Of a DNA stretch of 64,000 nucleotides, positions 48,150-59,204 are shown piece after piece (the stretch's first letter is position 1; every line of letters starts with the position of its first letter). The stretch is from contig NC_081408.1 of NCBI RefSeq assembly GCF_030272615.1, forward strand, positions 305,631,950 to 305,695,949. The letters are read 5' to 3'. Both the position numbers and the translations under genes were made by a program. This DNA is from Cryptomeria japonica. Taxonomy: Eukaryota > Streptophyta > Pinopsida > Cupressales > Cupressaceae. The notes beneath the pieces were generated by a model. That model saw only the letters and a list, made by a program, of their open reading frames with translations, searched no databases and had not been told where the DNA came from.

Positions 48150-51100
48150 GAATATATCCACATTCTTCTCTTTTGTATGTAGATACTCAAGATTTACTTC
48201 ATTATCCAACACCTTTCCCTCAAGAAGTGATACCGAATGGACATATGTTTTGTTTTGGAATGTTGTACCAAATTCTTAGAAATGTTTATTGCACTAGTGT
48301 TATCACACATAATAGAGATGGGTTCATTGAATGTTACACCAATATCCTTCAAAGTTTGCTTCATCCATAGAATTTGTGTGCAACATGAAGATGTTGCAAT
48401 ATATTCTTCTCCAGCTATAGATAAAGAGACAAAATCCAGCTTCTTACTTGACCAAGCAACTAAGCGGGAGGCAAGAAAGAATTCTCCACCATTTGTACTT
48501 TTCTTGTCATCAATACCTCCTGCCCAATATGCATCAGTATAAGCTGTCAGAGTGAAGTCTAAATTTTTGGGATACCATAAGCCAAACTCTTATTTTCCTT
48601 TTAGATATATGAAAATTCTTTTCACTGCTACATGTGATTCCTTCGTTTCTTGCTGAATTCTAGCTTCCAAACACATTGCATACAACATATCCGATCTATT
48701 AGAAGTCAAATATAACAATCCCTCTAATCATTAATATGTATTAAATTGCATTTTCTTCAAGGGACTTATCATCTTTTTATCAACTTGCATTTAGTGGTCA
48801 TAGGTGTACACACCGGTTTGGAATTTTCCAACCCAAAAATCTTCAACAATTCCTTAATGTATTTAGATTGAGAAATGAAAATTCATTTGTCCCTCTAATT
48901 CACTTGCAAACCAAGAAATAAATTTAACTCACCAATCATGGACATCTCAAATTCCTTCTGCATTTCATTAGCAAATTTTTTGCACATGCCTTCATTTCCT
49001 CCAAATATTTTGTCATCAACATAAACTGCAACAATTAAAAATTTTACCCGAGTCAATTTTGAAGTATAAATTACTGTCAGTTGATCCCTTATGAAAACCT
49101 TGATCAGTCAAATACTTATCTAGCCGTCCATACCAAGCTCTAGGAGCTTGTTTCAATCCATACAGGGCCTTCTTCAATCTGCAAACAATATTCGGATAAT
49201 ATTTCAACTTAAATCCTTCTGGTTGTTCAATGTAAACTTCTTCTTTCAACTCTCCATTCAAAAATGTTGATTTCATATCCATCTAATAGACCTTGAAATT
49301 CTTAAAAGATACAAAAGCAAGAAACATCCTGATTGCCTCCATCCGAGCAACAAGAGCATATGTCTCCTCAAAGTCAATCCCTTCAACCTGAGTGTAACCT
49401 TTACGAACCAACCTCACTTTATTTCTCACAACTTTTCCATCTTCATCCAACTTGTTCTAGACTACCCATTTTGTTCCAATCACATTCTTATATGTCGGTA
49501 TGTGAACTAATTCCCATGTATGATTCTTCTCAATCTGATCCAATTCTTCTCTCATTGCTTTTATCCAATTCTAATCATTGCATGCTTCTTCTACTATTTT
49601 TGGTTCAGTCTTTGATAGTAAACATAACAAAACTTTTTATTGAGTTTATTTGCTTCTTGTGATGATTCCTTTGATCTTATCTCCAATAATCTAATTTGAT
49701 GAATGATTCTTCTGAACATATCTTAGGGTTTTAGATGTAGATTTCAGAGCTTACTGAGCTTCCTTTTGTCATTCTCCTTCTCTTATTCTCTTCCTTTTTT
49801 TTTGTCATGCGGTTCATCATATTCATATCTTGCTACTTTATTAGACTCTTTAGAAGTATCTTCATCAACCTTCACATTTGTACTTTGAACAATCTTGTTC
49901 CACCTTTTATTGAAACCCCGGTATGCCTTGCTCCTTGTAGAATGTCCTATGAATATGCCTTCATCTTCTCTATTGTCAAACTTTCCAAGATTATCTTCAT
50001 CTCTCCAAATGCAGTAATTGCTTCCAAATGCCTTGAAATATTTCACTGTCGAAGTTCTACCATGCCATAGTTCATATGATGTCTTTCCATGTCTTTTCTG
50101 GTATAAAATTATGTTAAGAGTGTGCACTGTAGTAGGAATTTCTTCTCTCTCATAGACTTCTAAGAGTTCTTCTCCTTTGATCATTGTTATGGCTGCCTCT
50201 TGTATACTTCGGTTCATCCTTTCCACTACACCATTCTACTAAGGGGTCTTAGGGATAGCCAATTGTCTTCTAATACCATGTTTCTCATGAAAGTTGTTAA
50301 ACTCATTGAAAATAAATTCTCATCGTCTGTCAAACCTCAAACACTAAATCTTTCTATCAACTTTATTTTCTACTTTAGCCTTGAATATCTTGAATTTTTC
50401 TAATGCTTCTGATTTCTCTCTCAAAAATGCAACCCATAACATTCTAGAATAATCATCAATCAACAACATGAAATACTGCACACCTTGTATAATCCTTGTT
50501 TTGGTAGGATCACATAGGTTTGTGTGCTCTAAATCCAACAATCTGATGGATGAATGCTCATTTCCTCTGTAATTTCCTTCCATCAGCTTTCCAACTTGAC
50601 ATTCTCTACAAATGTTGTTGTCTGGTGTGGCCAACCTAGGTAAATCTCTCACTGCACTTGATGAGCTAATCTTCACCAAGTTGTCAAAATTAATACGACA
50701 CATTCTCTGGTGTTAGAGCCAACTATCATTGATCTAAGATAACAAGCAATGCTTTGTAGCTCCTTCTAGCAGATACATGTTTCCACCAGTCTTTTTCTCT
50801 GTTTCAATAACAAATCTGGATCCTTCCAGATCTCACAACCATCATCCTAAAAAAAATATTATAACCATTTCTGCACATCTGTCAAATACTCAAAAGATTA
50901 TGCTGCAAACCCTTCACATAATAAACATTGTCAGTATTATGCTTTCCATCAAAATAGATAGAACCAATTCCCACAATTTGTGTTGTTTGATCATCTTGGA
51001 ACCTAATAGAACCTGCATCATACTTTTCAAGTTTTACAAAAATGCTTTTATCACTAGTCATATGATTTGAACATCCACTATCAATCAACCATTCATTTTT

Positions 51101-52075
51101 ATCTCTTCTAACATGTAAATCAGTAGCAACAATCTTAGGAATATCAATTTTTAGTACATCTCTTTCTACCAAAAGCAAACAATCATCATCCTCATAATCT
51201 GATTCATCGTCTGAAATGCCATCATTATCTTTAACATAATAGGCTCTCTTAATAAACTTCACTTTACCATCTCTAGACTTTTGTCTTAAACATTTTTTTG
51301 GACACCTAGTAGCAATATGACCAATCTTTCCACATCTAAAGCATTTAAAAGGTAACATACATTTATATTTGTTGGTGCCTTTATTTAGTTTCCTTACAAA
51401 GTTTGCTTCCATCTCATTTGAACTTACATCTTCCAGATCTTCCTCAGAGACTTTAAAGGTAGACTTAGATTTATCTTTGTCTTTTCTAAACTTCCTTATC
51501 TCAAATGCAAATAATGTACCATACAGTTGTTCTCTAGTAAACTTCTTCAAATCATAAGTTTCTTCAATAGAAGAGATCTTGTCACTGTAGCTTTCCGGTA
51601 GGGACATCGGAATCTTCTGAATTATATCTTCAACTATCAAGGTGCCTCTAAGTTATCTAATTTCATTTACTACACTTTCAACCTTCTGAAATTAGCTTGT
51701 TATGTATTCTCCTTCTTCCATCTTTAAATTTTCATATCTATGCTTGGCTATTAGCTTCTTTGATAATTTAAATTTGTCATTTCCTTTAAAGATATCTCTC
51801 AACTTTTCCCAAACCTCAAAAGCAATATTCAATGAAATAACCTTTTTTAATTCAATATTTGATAAAGCACCAAAGATAGCACACCTTTCCTTTTCATTCT
51901 CTTCATAAGCTTGAATTTGATTCGGAGTGGTAAGACCATTTTCTGGCTGAATATACTTAGTTTCCACTTCTTTCCAAGTGTTGTAGCCTAAGGAGATCAG
52001 GTAACCTCTCATCTTCACTTTCCAAAAACTATAGTCGGATCCTTAAAAGATAGAAATAGTCAATTTATGTGTCAT
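48150..52075 (-). pseudogene. Copia R gag-pol, heavily damaged
   Basis: Polyprotein relic starting MTHKLTISIF at 52,075. Gag shows EVWEKLRDIFKGNDKFKL and an intact zinc knuckle CFRCGKIGHIATRC (about 51,320). The protease keeps WLIDSGCSNHMTSD. Integrase has FDNLVKISS, CRECQVGKL and IDDYSRMLWV, but HTDLCGP is altered to HTNLCDP and the following D-box is FDRR, so catalytic Asp residues are lost. Reverse transcriptase shows [36 protein letters not shown] and VDDKIFGGN; RNase H around 48,190-48,540 has stops and shifts. Many stops overall. Confidence 0.9.
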
Positions 52076-52120
52076 TGGATAAGGATCTACCTCAAGTGGT
52101 TAAGCTCTTCTCCAAGGAAC

Positions 52121-52138
52121 CAAAGCTCTGATACCAAT
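52121..52138 (-). other. primer-binding site of Copia R
   Basis: Minus strand ATTGGTATCAGAGCTTTG; TGGTATCAGAGC is the canonical initiator-tRNA-Met site of plant Copia elements. Confidence 0.93.
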
Positions 52139-52625
52139 TGTTGAATATTCGGGCAATTGAGAGGGAGGGGGTGAATCGGTTGGCAACTTAAATCATTTCT
52201 TCAATGCTTTCACACATCCAGAATAACCAACATAATTAATTAAAGTAGATATAACATGAAAAAAACATACACACAACACATAACACAATAAACACCATAT
52301 ATGACGTGGAAAACCAAAGAAAGGAAAAACTACGGAGAATGTTAGTTCTTAATATAAGACATCCATTAAGGTGATTTATACAAAGGGTGGCTCACTACCA
52401 GAATGCACACTGCAGAAGGGCTCACTGCCCTTAAAAAGGCTCATTATCAAAGAAAGAAAGAAAGGCAATCCACCAATATAACACACACTACAAAACCAAA
52501 ACTATTTCTAGTGCCTCAACACCAACACACTTCACACATTATCAATAATCAAATCCTTCCTTTTCAATCTCACATATATCCAATAACAATGCCACACTTT
52601 TTCCATACTAACATAATCAGATCAT

Positions 52626-52716
<91 letters not shown>

Positions 52717-53018
52717 CTTTCGAGAAGCATAATATTCTAAGTCGATCAAGACAAATATCTAAAATAGATCAACACTAAACATTTCAGTGGTGGGAAGGAA
52801 TGAGAAGTAGACCATACCACAACATACATCATTGGTTAGATTAAAAGACTATATATATTATAAATTCCAAACCCAAATCATGACTCACATGTTGTACCAA
52901 TGTCACTACTCATCCTCGAATTCCAAACTTAATCTAGACCCAAAATCCATTGCCCAATGCAACAAAATAGGAATGGAACCAAGTTATACATGAAGACAAT
53001 CGATCAACACCATATCTG
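52139..53018 (-). repeat. 5' LTR of Copia R (incomplete)
   Basis: Partner of 46,860-47,823, matching up to caacaccatatc at 53,016. About 170 bp expected beyond that point are absent from the window because element S starts there. Confidence 0.9.
52626..52714. repeat. (CA)n microsatellite, about 44 units
   Basis: Uninterrupted CA dinucleotide run inside the 5' LTR of R. The corresponding place in the other LTR (about 47,340) has only a short atatata run. The ORF that runs through it (a His-Thr repeat) is not a gene. Confidence 0.98.
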
Positions 53019-54177
53019 TGTAGCGCCCTAAAATTGCACCCCTTGCAATTTTTGACCGCATTTGGGTCTTCGCCTTAGTGTTTGCTCCCCTCGGTTTGAT
53101 CGAAGACCTAATTATGCTCACACATGTCAAAAAATTCATTCAACTCAATGATGCACCCAAATGCCACATTGATCCTACCCCAAATTAGGGCAGGACTAGG
53201 GCATGGCACCCTGGTCCCCCTTAATGGGGACCTATCCTTGGGCTCCTCCCCCTAACCTATCTCAAATTTGAAGCGGGAAAACCCCTCTATGTTGGCTCAT
53301 GTCGAAAAATTAATCAATTCATCCTACGGGCAACTATATAAGAGGGATTTCCCCTCTCATTTGATAAGCATAAAATTCAATCAAAGCATCCGAGCATTTA
53401 AGAGATCAAGCATTTTCAGTCTTCCTTCAAGTTTTGGAGCAAAAATAGAGTCAAGATTTCAAGCATTGAAGAGGAGATCATCATTCTAATCCATGAAATC
53501 ATAATTCCATGTGGAGGCAAGAAAAACTTCACAAGGAGGTATAAGCATTTAATTTTCAATCAATTTAACATCCCCTCACAGAGGAGGATTTCTACTTTCA
53601 GTCATTTCATTTACATTATTTCAACCACTTGGTTAATTCCAAAACCGAGGTTGAACCTAAAGGCAAACCCCCATTCCCAAAATATTTCCCTTTTCTTCGG
53701 TGTGCAGGAAGCAAGTGCGCAACTATACCTTTGGAATCAAGATTTATTTGCAGAGACAGAAAAACCCTTTTCGACGCGCGAAAAGTTCAGAGGACCAAGA
53801 GGGTGAGCGACCTAGTCCGGACACACGATCCCTGCAACTTTTGGCAGATTTCACAGAGAAACTCCGAATCATCTCAAACTTCTCAGATCCAGGTGCATGA
53901 TGAAATCCCAAATCTGTAGCTCACTGTTTTCTCATATTTGTCTTGATTCCCAACACTTAGTCTTAATTCAACTAGTCAACTTATAGAATAGGGTCAAACA
54001 CATTCCATTTAAATCAATCTACTTAGCATTTTGTCCTAATCTGATTAAAAAATGGATCTAGTGGATTTACCCCCTCTTTTGAATGCAGAGGCATCTCCTC
54101 TCCAAAGCAAAAATAGGTGATTTGGTGATTTCTTCTTCATTGTTGAAAATTGCCAAGTCACCTAATTTTCCCTTTAC
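53019..54177 (+). repeat. probable 5' LTR of element S
   Basis: TG start at 53,019; tatataag box at 53,335-53,342. The proposed end is tttaca at 54,177, followed by ttctggtgaaccca, which could be a primer-binding site. No second LTR is in the window to confirm the end. Confidence 0.45.
53335..53342 (+). promoter_or_regulatory. TATA box of element S LTR
   Basis: TATATAAG in the context ggcaactatataagaggga, about 320 bp into the LTR. Confidence 0.55.
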
Positions 54178-54279
54178 ATTCTGGTGAACCCAACTTCTTA
54201 CACCCTTAATTCCGATTTTTGTTTTTAGATTTGAGTGTATGCAATTTAAAAATTAAAATTTTCAATTACAAGTTTAATT

Positions 54280-55370
54280 TTCTCGCAATTTTAAAAAATT
54301 TAGAGGTTAAATTCACAAAAACCCTAATTTTTAGATTCAAAATTGAGCTTGTGATTTGTCTAAATTGGATTGATTGTTTTAGATTTGTGAACTCTTCAAT
54401 TTTACAATTCAAGTTTTCATTTACATGTTCAATTTTTAATTTAAGTGGTTAAATAAAAAAAACCTTAATTTTTAATTATAAAATTGAACTTGTGGGTTGT
54501 GTAGATCTTGAATTAATTTTCAGATTTGAGTCCTTGCTTCAATTTCAAAATTCAAATTCCCACCTTACAACATTCAAATTTTCAAATTTCAAATTTTAAA
54601 ATTAAGTGGTTTATGCAACAAACCCTAATTTTTAAAATTAAATCAATCTTGTGCAATTTCAAAATTTTCTTTAAGCACTTAATTGACTCAATTAAATCTA
54701 GAGCCTTTTGTTGTACTTCTAAACATCATAAAAGTCAGCCCTTAAGTGTACCCTTTTTTGTTTTATTCTTTTAATTAATCATCTTCTCGAACATCCTCAG
54801 TGTGTCCTATTTTGACCTTCAAGGCTTATTTTCGCATATCTAGACATCTCCAATTCCCATATCCTTCTGGAATTTTTATTAAAATCACAATATCTTGCTT
54901 CCATGAAAATTTGGAAAAAAGTTGGTTGAACCAAGTACTTGGTCTCAACTTTTTCTCCTCAAATTTCGGGAGCCTGTTTTGACTGTATTTTATTGCTCAA
55001 TTCCAGAGATTTGTGGAATTTTATTGATTTTAAGTCGCCCTAAGGTCGAAAACAAATTTGAATTTCAACATTTCCATTTTCAATTTAAAATTTAAAATTA
55101 AGTGGTTAATTACATAAACCCTAATTTTTAAAATTAAATTGATTTCTTCAACATTTCAAGATTACACAATTTCAAAACTTTAAAATTAAGAGGTTAGATT
55201 TGGACAACCCTAATTTTAATTTTGATCTTCCCTCCTTCAAATTTTTAAAATTAAGAGGTCATTTTAAGCCCTAATTTTAAATTTAAATTTCTATCTCCTA
55301 AGAGATACTTTTAAATTTCAATTAAGAGGTTATTTTAACAAAGCCCTAATTTTAAATTTCAAATTCCTAG
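54280..55370. repeat. leader with seven degenerate ACCCTAATTTT motifs
   Basis: A module like aaaattaagtggtta, a short spacer and acaaaccctaatttttaaaa appears near 54,295, 54,440, 54,600, 55,095, 55,185, 55,250 and 55,325. No gene of its own. It fills the unusually long leader (about 1.3 kb) between the LTR and gag of element S. Confidence 0.65.
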
Positions 55371-55468
55371 GAGATTACATTATTAATCTTGATTCTTTCA
55401 ATCATTTTTCCTAGAATTTTGCATTCTAAAATTCAAAATTCAGATTTCCATTTCCCCTCCCTTAGTGC

Positions 55469-55948
55469 ATGAGTTTTACTACTATTAGCCCTACTTATAG
55501 TATCCTCGTAAGGAGAAGTTGTAGAATTAAGACCACCCAAGGTTTAAATACCAAGGAAATGGAGCCTAATTTGGGTAGCTTTTTCAATGAGGATATTGGT
55601 GGTTCTTCTAATCCTACAAATATTCCTGTTTATCCTCTTGATAATTCTCATAATGAGGAGGAGTCACTAACTAGGGTATCCGTTGACCAATTGGTGAAGA
55701 TGGATAATCAATTTGACAATCTTTAACAATGGATGAGTCAAGAATACCCGGAAAGTGAAGCTCTCCCATTGATTGAAGAATTAAAAATAATGATTCAAAG
55801 TGATAAACATGGTATTGATATCTTGTGTGGTATTGCTCATATTGTTGATTCTAATATCATGCCTATGAAGAGCTGTGTTGAAAACCTAGGTTATACACAA
55901 CTTCCTAGTCACGTTAATCATTCCATTCCTTTGACAACTCCTATATGA
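55469..55948 (+). pseudogene. element S gag, N-terminal part
   Basis: Reads MSFTTISPTYSILVRRSCRI to DNQFDNL, one TAA stop at about 55,724-55,726, then QWMSQEYPESEALPLIEELK and GYTQLPSHVNHSIP before a stop at 55,948. The two parts are in the same frame, so a single stop divides them. The acidic, helix-rich character fits a Gypsy gag leader domain. Coding ends where the telomere-like tract begins. Confidence 0.55.
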
Positions 55949-56370
55949 TCCCAACCCTAACTCTACACCCACACCATTCCATCTCTAACTATAACACTAA
56001 CCCTAATCCTAACCCAAACCATAACCTTAACCTTTATTTTATCTCTCACACAAACTCTAACCCTAATCATAAAACTAACTCTAACTATAGTTTAAATCCT
56101 AACCTTTATTCCTAATCTTAACCCTAATAATTTTAGGATCGGGTTTAGGGTTTAATTAGGGTTAGGGTTAGAGTTAGAGTTTAATTAGGGTTAGGGTAAG
56201 GATTCAATTTGGGTTAGGGTTTAATTAAAATTAGGGTTAGAGTTCAATAAGAGCAACTATTTAGTTATAGTTAGGGTACAATTAGGGTTCAATAAGGGTA
56301 AGAGTTAAAACAAGGTGAAGACTGTTAGAGTTAGGATGAGTATACAATTGGGATTAGGGTTGAATAATAT
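55949..56370. repeat. telomere-like repeats in two opposite blocks
   Basis: The left block (to about 56,130) is a degenerate ccctaa array (accctaatcctaaccc); the right block (from about 56,135) is the complement (tttagggtttaattaggg, ttagggttaggg). The turn lies at about 56,128-56,150. Units are a mix of TTAGGG and TTTAGGG with many substitutions, so this is an old interstitial tract, not a live telomere. Confidence 0.85.
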
Positions 56371-56429
56371 TTAATCTTTTAATAATAATAATATTATATT
56401 TAATGTGCTTACATTTTGCGGCACGATTG

Positions 56430-56597
56430 CTACTAGCATATATATATATTAAATATTAATATATACAAAATATGTTGTGAGATATCCTTCTTGAGGCACC
56501 TATTTTCTTCAATTTCTAAGATGCAAAAGGTGCCTCGACAAAGATATCTCTCAACATATTTTATATATATTGATATTTAATATATGTATGCTAGTAG
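56430..56597. repeat. foldback hairpin (MITE-like)
   Basis: Inverted repeat with arms of about 70 bp (56,430-56,501 and 56,528-56,597) and a 26-base loop. The outer ends are ctactagcata / tatgctagtag and the inner ends gaggcacct / aggtgcctc. The arms differ at only about eight positions. Fits a small foldback transposon or a microRNA-like precursor. Confidence 0.85.
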
Positions 56598-57210
56598 ATA
56601 ATAATTTCTCATAATGCAATATTTTCTAATTGAAGATAACTAGTTGTTAAAGCTAATTGAATATTAAACAAAAAAAATGTTCTTATAGTCACTTTTACAG
56701 AGTTTGTTTTTTAGGAAACAATGAATTGCAAATATTGAATAAAAAGAAAAAATTGCAAATAAAGAAACCTTTATTTGCCTCAAGAGTGCTTACCTTCTCA
56801 TCTCCAACAAGCATAGAAAAATGTCTCATGTTTGTTAATGTTAAAGATTTATCATTTCAAACTATTATTTTATTATTATTATTTATTATTATAATGTTAT
56901 TTGAAGCTATTGTTATTATTATTTTTATTTATTAACAATTGTAATCTATCAACCAAAGAACCACTTTAATTGACATTATAATATAAATCAAATTTCATAT
57001 TACAAATTTTTCTAGTAATGACAATTTTCATTTTTTTCCGAAATGTTCTACAAAACGGAAAAAAAAAATGAAAAATGATTTTTTTTTATGGAAATTTTTT
57101 TCGATATAAACAATTCTCCTCAAAATAGTATCTGCCAGGCAGCTACTAATAAATAGCCAGGGTTAAATAAGCGCGGTTCTTTCTGCTCAGAGGGTGGAGA
57201 GGTGAGAGCA
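56598..57210. other. AT-rich region upstream of the SURF6-like gene
   Basis: No gene; AT-rich with tta/att runs at 56,860-56,930. An inverted repeat at 57,025-57,074 (ttttcatttttttccg and its complement) lies about 140 bp before the start codon. No clear TATA box is close to the ATG; gttaaataag at about 57,163 is a weak candidate. Confidence 0.4.
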
Positions 57211-59204
57211 ATGGCAGACTCGGACGAAGAAGAATATCAGCAATGTTCAAAGAAGCCAACAGTGTCACCACGCTTATCTGATAAAGCCCTAAAAACAATA
57301 ATTCACGAGAACAGCTTATGTCAGTACCTATACAGAAAAAAACTAATGTATATAGTTTCTATATATCTTAAGCAATGAATCAAACTACTGTAGAGATTTT
57401 CGATATGATAAAAATGGCTGATGTTTGGAAATGTCTGTACACCAGTTTTTGACAGGCTCGTGGACCTGATTCCTGCCAGATTTTACCTGCCCAGCGAAGA
57501 CACACCACATCCCGGCGTGAGTTTTTTTTTGTTTTGAAAAAAAAAAATCAATTTTAGAAAACCTAAAATCTCAGCTTTATTTTGCTTATTGGGGCATCAA
57601 TGTGGGGTGGGTGAGTTGCTATTTGGATAGCTGAATAGCGTTGAGATGATTCTAGCTCATCAAGTGGACCTAGTATAGGCTAGAGTCTTGCTTTCGGTTA
57701 CGATTGTTAAAATTACAAAATTACAATAGACTGTTAGTTCTTTGTTTACAATGAAAATTGAAGTTGAACCAGTTGTTATGCTGTTTAAAACCCCTGCTTA
57801 GATTGTGTTGTTTAGAATATTAGGGTTTGTTTTTCTGTACGAAGTCAGCTGTACTTGGTAAACAAAGAAATACTTTTTCAACGGTAAAGAAAGTTTGCGC
57901 ACTTGGTACAATCCAGGCACTAAACGAAACACAACACTTTACAGATCCTCAACTGCAAGAGTCGAGTTCAATAATCTCAGCAATACCCAACAATTTGAAT
58001 TTTATTTCTAGCGAAGAGTTACACCTAGTTTACTGCATTACCATCACTCAGGATGCCTCAAACCTATTCCTAATATTTCCCTCGGTAAATTGCTAAGTAT
58101 TTATGTCTACAAATTTAAGAGTACTGGAGCAATATCTTTTCTTGCAAGATTTAACTTGGATATGCATCCGGTCTCATTTAGGTTTGGTCCACATTATCAC
58201 AGCACTTTAAAATGGGGAGCGTTTGTCGAACCATGGTTATCATTATGGCTTTTGCTACGCTTTACCTATGGACTAGTAACAATAACTATTAATTTCATAA
58301 TCATATCTGCAGGCTGGACACATTTGCATAATTTCGTATGAATAAAAAACAAATGAGTTCATTACTGAATTTGTATTAGTTTTTGAACTTTTAATTTTTC
58401 TTGAGAAAGAATATCCATGCTCTTCTCATTAAAATCTATAAAGATTTACTTTATGTACTTTTTTGACTTAGGAAAATAATCTTGTACATGTCTATGCCTT
58501 TCAACGATTGTGTAAATTTGTACAGATTTTCTTGATTTTGAGTATCTAAGCAACATTTTCGTTAATAAAAATGGCCCTCAGGCTTTTTTCTGAAACAGTA
58601 GAACAGTGCTTTGCATGTCTGTATTTTTCAATCATTGTAAATGAATTTATATGGGTTTCTCAATGTAGAGTAGTTATAAATGTTTATGCCCTTCGCATTA
58701 AAAAGATAGCCTGTATGAACTTTTTTGAGTTAGGAAAACAGTGCTGTGCATAGCCTGTATGAACTTTTTTGAGTTAGGAAAACAGTGCTGTGCATGTGAC
58801 TGTTGCATACACTAATAAAAGCAAAATAGAAATCACATGTTCACTCATATAGGTTTTGTTATATTTTTAGTATTATGGCATGAGCAAGAAAGCAAAAGCT
58901 GCAGCCAGAAAAGTAACAAAGGCAAATCTTAAGAAAGCACGTCGAGCTCGGGTAAGTGCTGTCAATACAACTCATTTTTTTGATTATTTTCGTTCATTAA
59001 AAATTGTTAAAAATCTTTATACTTAATTCAACATAGTTTTTTTCCGTCTGATTTAGCATATTCATGACACCTATCTTTTCTGCTGGTCACAGCTGGATCC
59101 TGAAAATTATGCTAGTACTTTGGAGCTTGTGAAAAGGAATGCGGAAAAAGAACAAGAAAAACATAAAGAGATAGGTGGGGAACAAAATTTGCTTATTCCT
59201 AAAG
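57211..59204 (+). CDS. SURF6/RRP14-like ribosome-biogenesis protein, exons 1-4 (3' part missing)
   Basis: Proposed exons: 57,211-57,319, 57,446-57,516, 58,871-58,951, 59,093-59,204. All introns are GT-AG; donors gtcagt, gtgagt, gtaagt and gtaagc follow, and phases agree (109+71=180 nt, then 81 nt, then 112 nt). The protein opens MADSDEEEYQQCSKKPTV. Joining exons 1 and 2 gives SLFFDRLVDLIPARFYLPSE; exons 3 and 4 give YYGMSKKAKAAARKVTKANL and KKARRARLDPENYASTLELV. This is the N-terminal RRP14 domain pattern (FF-LV-LIPARFYLP, then KKARRARLDP). SURF6/RRP14 proteins act in the nucleolus in large-subunit assembly. The Lys-rich C-terminal SURF6 domain is not found before 64,000, so exons are missing or lie beyond. 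The acidic start and the ATG context (gagagcaATGgc) support the start. Confidence 0.75.
58708..58795. repeat. 44-bp perfect tandem duplication in intron 2
   Basis: Two identical copies (58,708-58,751 and 58,752-58,795) beginning agcctgtatgaactttttt. A more diverged relative (acttttttgacttaggaaaa) occurs at about 58,456. Confidence 0.95.

Larger units (their letters stand above)
46860..53018 (-). mobile_element. Copia element R, right end cut by element S
   Basis: Minus-strand Copia element with 3' LTR at 46,860-47,823 and an incomplete 5' LTR from 52,139, which is interrupted at 53,018 by the start of element S. The left flank is aggtt; the other target-site copy is not visible because the right end of R is not in the window. 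The primer-binding site and polypurine tract are both in place. Confidence 0.92.
53019..55950 (+). mobile_element. Gypsy-like element S, 3' truncated
   Basis: Starts TGTAGCGCCCTAAAATTGC inside the LTR of R. It consists of a probable LTR (53,019 to about 54,177), a long AT-rich leader, and the beginning of gag (55,469-55,948), after which telomere-like sequence takes over. No pol is present. The tgtag-gccctaaaattg start and the gag text resemble plant Gypsy elements. Confidence 0.6.

Noticed and set aside
52403-52732. 109-codon ORF ending in a long His-Thr repeat
   Set aside because: It is the (CA)n microsatellite and LTR sequence of Copia R read as protein.
57827-58341. Two ORFs of 89 and 83 codons in intron 2
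   Set aside because: No family, no coding signature and clean splice sites on both sides; chance ORFs.
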